The notes under the pieces are model-generated. The model was not told the origin of the DNA. It saw nothing but the letters and a program-made list of their open reading frames with translations, and did no database searches. From assembly GCF_000607165.1 (NCBI RefSeq), contig NZ_JFZG01000003.1, positions 1 through 64,000 of the forward strand: DNA of 64,000 nt, read 5' to 3'. The stretch comes from Ralstonia pickettii (lineage in GTDB: Bacteria; Pseudomonadota; Gammaproteobacteria; Burkholderiales; Burkholderiaceae). The first letter of the stretch is position 1, and each line of letters begins with the position of its first letter. Made by a program: the position numbers and the translations under genes. Positions 60,759 to 64,000 of the stretch are shown here, piece after piece.

Positions 60759-61205
60759 TCAGTGGCGCCCGGTGCTGCCGAAACCACCCGCGCCGCGCTC
60801 GCTTTCTGCAAAGTCATCGACGATGTTCAGTTCGGCTTGCACCACCGGCACGATCACCAATTGCGCGAGGCGCTCCATCGGATTGAGCACGAACGCCGTG
60901 CTGCCGCGATTCCACGTGCTGACCATGAGCTGGCCCTGGTAGTCCGAATCGATCAGACCGACCAGGTTGCCGAGCACGATGCCGTGCTTATGGCCCATGC
61001 CGGAACGCGGCAGGATCAGCGCGGCATAACCCGGGTCAGCCAGATGGATGGCCATGCCGGTCGGGACCAGATGCGTGGTGCCGGGCTCGATGGTGAGCGG
61101 GGCGTCGATGCAGGCGCGCAGGTCCAGCCCGGCGCTGCCGGTGGTGGCGTACTGCGGAAGCTGTTCGTGCAGGCGGGCGTCGAGGATCTTGACGTCGAGT
61201 TTCAT
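60759..61205 (-). CDS. dut: Deoxyuridine 5'-triphosphate nucleotidohydrolase
   Basis: A 148-residue trimeric dUTPase with motifs GSAGLDLRA (1), [12 protein letters not shown] (2), [11 protein letters not shown] (3), [10 protein letters not shown] (4) and the C-terminal GAGGFGSTG (5). It hydrolyses dUTP to dUMP, limiting uracil in DNA and feeding dTMP synthesis. It overlaps the LLM oxidoreductase gene by 4 nt and ends the coaBC operon, a common coaBC-dut pairing. Confidence 0.96.
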   Translation of the reverse strand: MKLDVKILDARLHEQLPQYATTGSAGLDLRACIDAPLTIEPGTTHLVPTGMAIHLADPGYAALILPRSGMGHKHGIVLGNLVGLIDSDYQGQLMVSTWNRGSTAFVLNPMERLAQLVIVPVVQAELNIVDDFAESERGAGGFGSTGRH

Positions 61206-62248
61206 GCGGGGCAGGCCGAAGAGGTTGCAGAAGCCGGAGATGGTAGCGCAAACGCCTCGGCCAGCAGCTCATACGAGCGCAGGCGCGCCTTGTAGCTTGG
61301 TGCGACGGTCAGCACGATCAGTTCATCGGCGACGAAGCGCTCCTTGAGCGCGTGCATCTGCTCGGCCACGGAGTCAGGCGTGCCGATGATGCTGCGCGGC
61401 CGCTCGCGCATGACGATGGCCTGGTCGCGCTCGGTGTAGACGTGGGCTTCCCCTTGCTCGACGGTCGGGATCGGGCCGTTCGCGCCAAGTGCCATCTGCA
61501 CGCGGCGCAGATCGACGGCGGCTTCATAGCGGCGCGCTTCCGCCTCGGTATCAGCCGCGATCACGAAGACGGCGGCGGCGCTATACGGGCGTGCGTCGTA
61601 GCCGGGCTCGAAATCCGTACGGTACTGCTGGGCGACGATGTGCCCGACGTGTGGGTTGATGAAGTGCGCGAACGCGAAACGGATACCCAGGCGCGCGGCC
61701 AGCGCACCGCCAAAATCGCTTGAGCCGAGCATCCACAGCTCCGGCTTGGTATCGATCTCGGGTTGCAGGAGGACGCCGTAGGCCGGGTGGTCCGGCGGCA
61801 GCGTACCTGTCAGGTGCCAGATCAGTTCCTGCACCTGCTGCGGGAAGATGTCGCCGCGGTTGTAGTCGCCCATGGCCACGGCCTGCGCGGTGCGCATGTC
61901 GCCGCCGGGTGCGCGGCCGACGCCCAGGTCGATGCGGTTGGGGAACAGCGCCTCCAGCAGGCGGAACTGCTCGGCTAGCTTGAAGGGGCTGTAGTAGGGC
62001 AGCATCACGCCGCCGGAGCCCACACGCAGGTGCTTCGTGGCGCTGGCCACACGGGCGATCATCACCTCCGGCGCGGGGTTGCTGACACCGCGCAGGCCGT
62101 GGTGCTCGGCACACCAGTAGCGCGTGTAGCCGAGCGAATCCGTGAGTTGTGCCAGATCGACCGTCGCGGCGATGGCATCGCGTGCGCTGTGACCGTAGAT
62201 GACCGGGCTTTGGTCCAGGACGGACAGGCGGATCGGCGCGGCACTCAT
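61202..62248 (-). CDS. LLM class flavin-dependent oxidoreductase
   Basis: A 348-residue luciferase-like TIM-barrel protein: [11 protein letters not shown] at the N-terminus, [69 protein letters not shown], typical of FMN-dependent alkanal-like monooxygenases (YhbW-type group 1). The substrate is unknown. It is sandwiched with 4-nt overlaps between coaBC and dut, so it is co-expressed with housekeeping genes. Confidence 0.92.
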   Translation of the reverse strand: MSAAPIRLSVLDQSPVIYGHSARDAIAATVDLAQLTDSLGYTRYWCAEHHGLRGVSNPAPEVMIARVASATKHLRVGSGGVMLPYYSPFKLAEQFRLLEALFPNRIDLGVGRAPGGDMRTAQAVAMGDYNRGDIFPQQVQELIWHLTGTLPPDHPAYGVLLQPEIDTKPELWMLGSSDFGGALAARLGIRFAFAHFINPHVGHIVAQQYRTDFEPGYDARPYSAAAVFVIAADTEAEARRYEAAVDLRRVQMALGANGPIPTVEQGEAHVYTERDQAIVMRERPRSIIGTPDSVAEQMHALKERFVADELIVLTVAPSYKARLRSYELLAEAFALPSPASATSSACPA

Positions 62249-63450
62249 GATCGTGCCCCATGCACGCGGTCGGCGATGGCGGCGACGATCTGGCGCGCGA
62301 GCGTCAGCTTGTCGGCGCGCGGCAGGCGCGTGATGCCCTTGGCATCGAAGAGTGCGACTTCGTTGTCGTCGCGGCCGAAAGTCTGCTGGCCGAGGTTGCC
62401 CACCAGCAGGGGGATGCCCTTCTTCTGGCGCTTGGCCTCGCCGAACTCTTCCAGCCGCTCCGTTTCAGCCGCGAAGCCGACGCAGAACGGCGCATTCGCG
62501 CGGCGCGCCACAGCGGCGAGGATGTCCGGGTTCTGCGTGAACGTAAGTGCGGGTACGTCGGAGTCGTTCTGCTTCTTGAGTTTCTGTTCCGCGGCTTGTG
62601 CCACGCGCCAGTCGGCCACCGCCGCAACCGCGATGAAGATATCGTTCTTGGCAGCATCCAGCTCGTGCATGACGGCGTCGTGCATCTGCTGGGCGGTTTG
62701 CACATCAATGCGCAGCACGCCTGCGGGCGTGTCCTGATGGCACGGTCCGGCAACCAGCGTGACTTCTGCGCCGGCGTGCGCTGCCGCACGTGCCAAGGCA
62801 AAGCCCATCTTGCCGCTGGACAGGTTCGTGATGCCGCGCACGGGATCGATCGGCTCGAAAGTCGGGCCTGCGGTGAGCAGCACGCGGTGACCGCGCAGCA
62901 GCTTGGGCTGGAAGAAGCCGATGAGCTGCTCGACGATGTCTTCCGGCTCCAGCATGCGGCCGTCGCCAACTTCGCCGCAGGCCTGGTCGCCGGCGTCGGG
63001 GCCGAGCAGGGTGACGTCATCCGCGCGCAACTGCGCGGCGTTACGCTGCGTGGCGGGCGCGGCCCACATCTGCCGGTTCATCGCGGGCGCCACGAGCAGC
63101 GGGCAATCGCGCGCGATGCACAGCGTGGAGAGCAGATCGTCGGCCATGCCGTGCGCGAGCTTGGCCAGAAAGTCGGTGGAGGCCGGCGCGATGATGATGG
63201 CATCTGCCTCGCGCGAGAGGTCGATGTGCGGCATGTTGTTGCCGATGCGGCCGTCCCACTGTGACGTGAAGACCGGTCGCCCGGAAAGCGCCTGCATCGT
63301 CACCGGCGTGATGAAGTGCGCGGCGGCCTCGGTCATCACCACCTGCACGGTCGCGCCGGCCTTGGTCAACAGCCGCACCAGCTCGGCCGACTTGTAGCAC
63401 GCGATGCCGCCGGTCAGGCCGAGCACGAAATGTTTGCCTTGCAGTTCCAT
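62245..63450 (-). CDS. coaBC: Bifunctional phosphopantothenoylcysteine decarboxylase / phosphopantothenate--cysteine ligase
   Basis: Start at ATG 63450. The 401-residue protein has the flavoprotein CoaC domain (GLTGGIACYKSAELVRLLTKAG, PHIDLSREAD with the catalytic His, and the substrate-clamp PAMNRQMW) and the CoaB domain (GPTFEPIDPVRGITNLSSGKMG, FIAVAAVADWR). The two domains act in sequence to make 4'-phosphopantetheine for coenzyme A. Stop overlaps the LLM gene by 4 nt. GGGTT upstream is only a weak ribosome site. Confidence 0.96.
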   Translation of the reverse strand: MELQGKHFVLGLTGGIACYKSAELVRLLTKAGATVQVVMTEAAAHFITPVTMQALSGRPVFTSQWDGRIGNNMPHIDLSREADAIIIAPASTDFLAKLAHGMADDLLSTLCIARDCPLLVAPAMNRQMWAAPATQRNAAQLRADDVTLLGPDAGDQACGEVGDGRMLEPEDIVEQLIGFFQPKLLRGHRVLLTAGPTFEPIDPVRGITNLSSGKMGFALARAAAHAGAEVTLVAGPCHQDTPAGVLRIDVQTAQQMHDAVMHELDAAKNDIFIAVAAVADWRVAQAAEQKLKKQNDSDVPALTFTQNPDILAAVARRANAPFCVGFAAETERLEEFGEAKRQKKGIPLLVGNLGQQTFGRDDNEVALFDAKGITRLPRADKLTLARQIVAAIADRVHGARS

Positions 63451-63598
63451 AACAACCCGCTTGGGAATCCGATTGACGCAATATGCGCGGGCAGGATACA
63501 ACCCGGTGCCCGGGCTTCCTGCTGAACAGTGGCGATGATACCGGCTTGCCCCGCGGTGCGTTTGGCACCCGGTTTTTCCTCAAAAGCGCATTCTCGAT

Positions 63599-64000
63599 AT
63601 GGTTTTCGGTCGTTCAGCAGTTCGCAATGTCCTCGCCTGGATTGGCGGTTGCGCCATCGTTGCGGCGGTGATCGGCGCTGTGCTCGTGTGCGGGGCCAAG
63701 GCATGGCTGCGTGACGAGCCGAAGCTGGCGCACGCAGACGTGATCGTTGTACTGGGTGGCGAATCGGGCCAACGCGTGATCGGCGCCGCGGAGCTGTACC
63801 ACGCAGGCGTGGCACCCCACGTGTTCGTCAGCGGCCAGGGCGATTGCCTTCTCATCGAGCGCCGCCTTGTGATGGCCGGCGTGCCGGCAGAGCGCATCGG
63901 CCACGAATGTGTGTCCGGCAGCACGATGGAAAATGCGCGGATGACGCGCGAGACGCTAACGGGCCAGCAGGTGCAAAGGGCAATGCTGGTCACGAGCTGG
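63599..64000 (+). CDS. YdcF family (DUF218) protein, 3' truncated
   Basis: The frame starts at ATG 63599 and is open to the window end, giving 134 residues. An N-terminal membrane helix (residues 9-32, VLAWIGGCAIVAAVIGAVLVCG) is followed by the DUF218 core HADVIVVLGGESGQRVIGAAELYHAGVAPHVFVSGQG and the downstream ENARMTRETL helix. YdcF/SanA-like proteins are envelope-associated and bind adenine nucleotides or polyprenyl-linked substrates. Divergent from coaBC, 148 bp away. The C-terminal half lies outside. Confidence 0.8.
   Translation, partial: MVFGRSAVRNVLAWIGGCAIVAAVIGAVLVCGAKAWLRDEPKLAHADVIVVLGGESGQRVIGAAELYHAGVAPHVFVSGQGDCLLIERRLVMAGVPAERIGHECVSGSTMENARMTRETLTGQQVQRAMLVTSW

Overview
The window is high-GC, gene-dense chromosomal DNA from a betaproteobacterium. 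Gene content points to Burkholderiaceae, most likely the Ralstonia pickettii/mannitolilytica/insidiosa group: NADP-dependent icd, csp, clpS-clpA, dut and coaBC lie close together, with many LysR regulators and MHS-type permeases and an Ada-AlkA fusion. The species call is inference. I saw no rRNA, tRNA, CRISPR array or insertion sequence.

Layout. 1-3.4 kb is a more AT-rich accessory segment with a truncated membrane protein, a Cys-rich protein, a Xre/ImmA regulator-protease pair facing a DUF3892 protein across a long dyad, and a small hypothetical. 3.7-6.3 kb holds a site-2 protease, a DUF2167 membrane protein and an exported SnoaL-like protein. 6.3-11.5 kb is an IclR-controlled operon: polar amino-acid ABC transporter, formimidoylglutamase (hutG) and hutD, nearly every junction an ATGA overlap. 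11.6-21.3 kb carries hupB, a Rossmann-fold protein, an MHS permease, a Gly-rich lipoprotein, a GntP permease, a TauE-type permease, an osmoprotectant receptor-permease fusion overlapping an HD-GYP phosphodiesterase, and a small exported protein of DPYTDGA repeats. 21.7-33 kb has an exported cyclohexadienyl dehydratase, an M20 amidohydrolase, a degenerate orphan HipA-like protein, an EamA permease, the Ada-AlkA/Ogt alkylation-repair pair, an SDR and a YpfJ-type metallopeptidase.

33-37.5 kb is a probable catabolic cluster (gamma-glutamyltransferase, MHS permease, hypothetical protein, DapA-family lyase) divergent from a LysR regulator. 38-48.5 kb holds DoxX, a DHA2-type exporter, two LysR genes, an MliC-like lysozyme-inhibitor domain, a Tat-exported metallo-beta-lactamase-fold protein, DUF192, a di-heme cytochrome c peroxidase overlapping a lipoprotein phosphoesterase, and an orphan sorbitol-dehydrogenase small subunit. 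48.5-50 kb is icd behind a perfect palindrome. 50-52.3 kb is a looser accessory stretch containing two copies of a 75-bp inverted-repeat element. 52.5-56 kb is a cytochrome bd operon (cydP-like, cydA, cydB, cydX, ybgE). 56-64 kb holds DUF4126, DUF2501, a cold-shock gene with a long leader, clpS-clpA, then the tightly packed coaBC-LLM oxidoreductase-dut operon, and the start of a YdcF-family gene cut by the window end.

The most interesting unexplained items are the paired 75-bp elements, the pseudokinase-like orphan HipA with clustered operator-like repeats, the nested dyads and Shine-Dalgarno-masking hairpin before the IclR gene, the DPYTDGA repeat protein, and a CydP-like frame with no stop before cydA. 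I found nothing that I can firmly call a new defence or mobile system.
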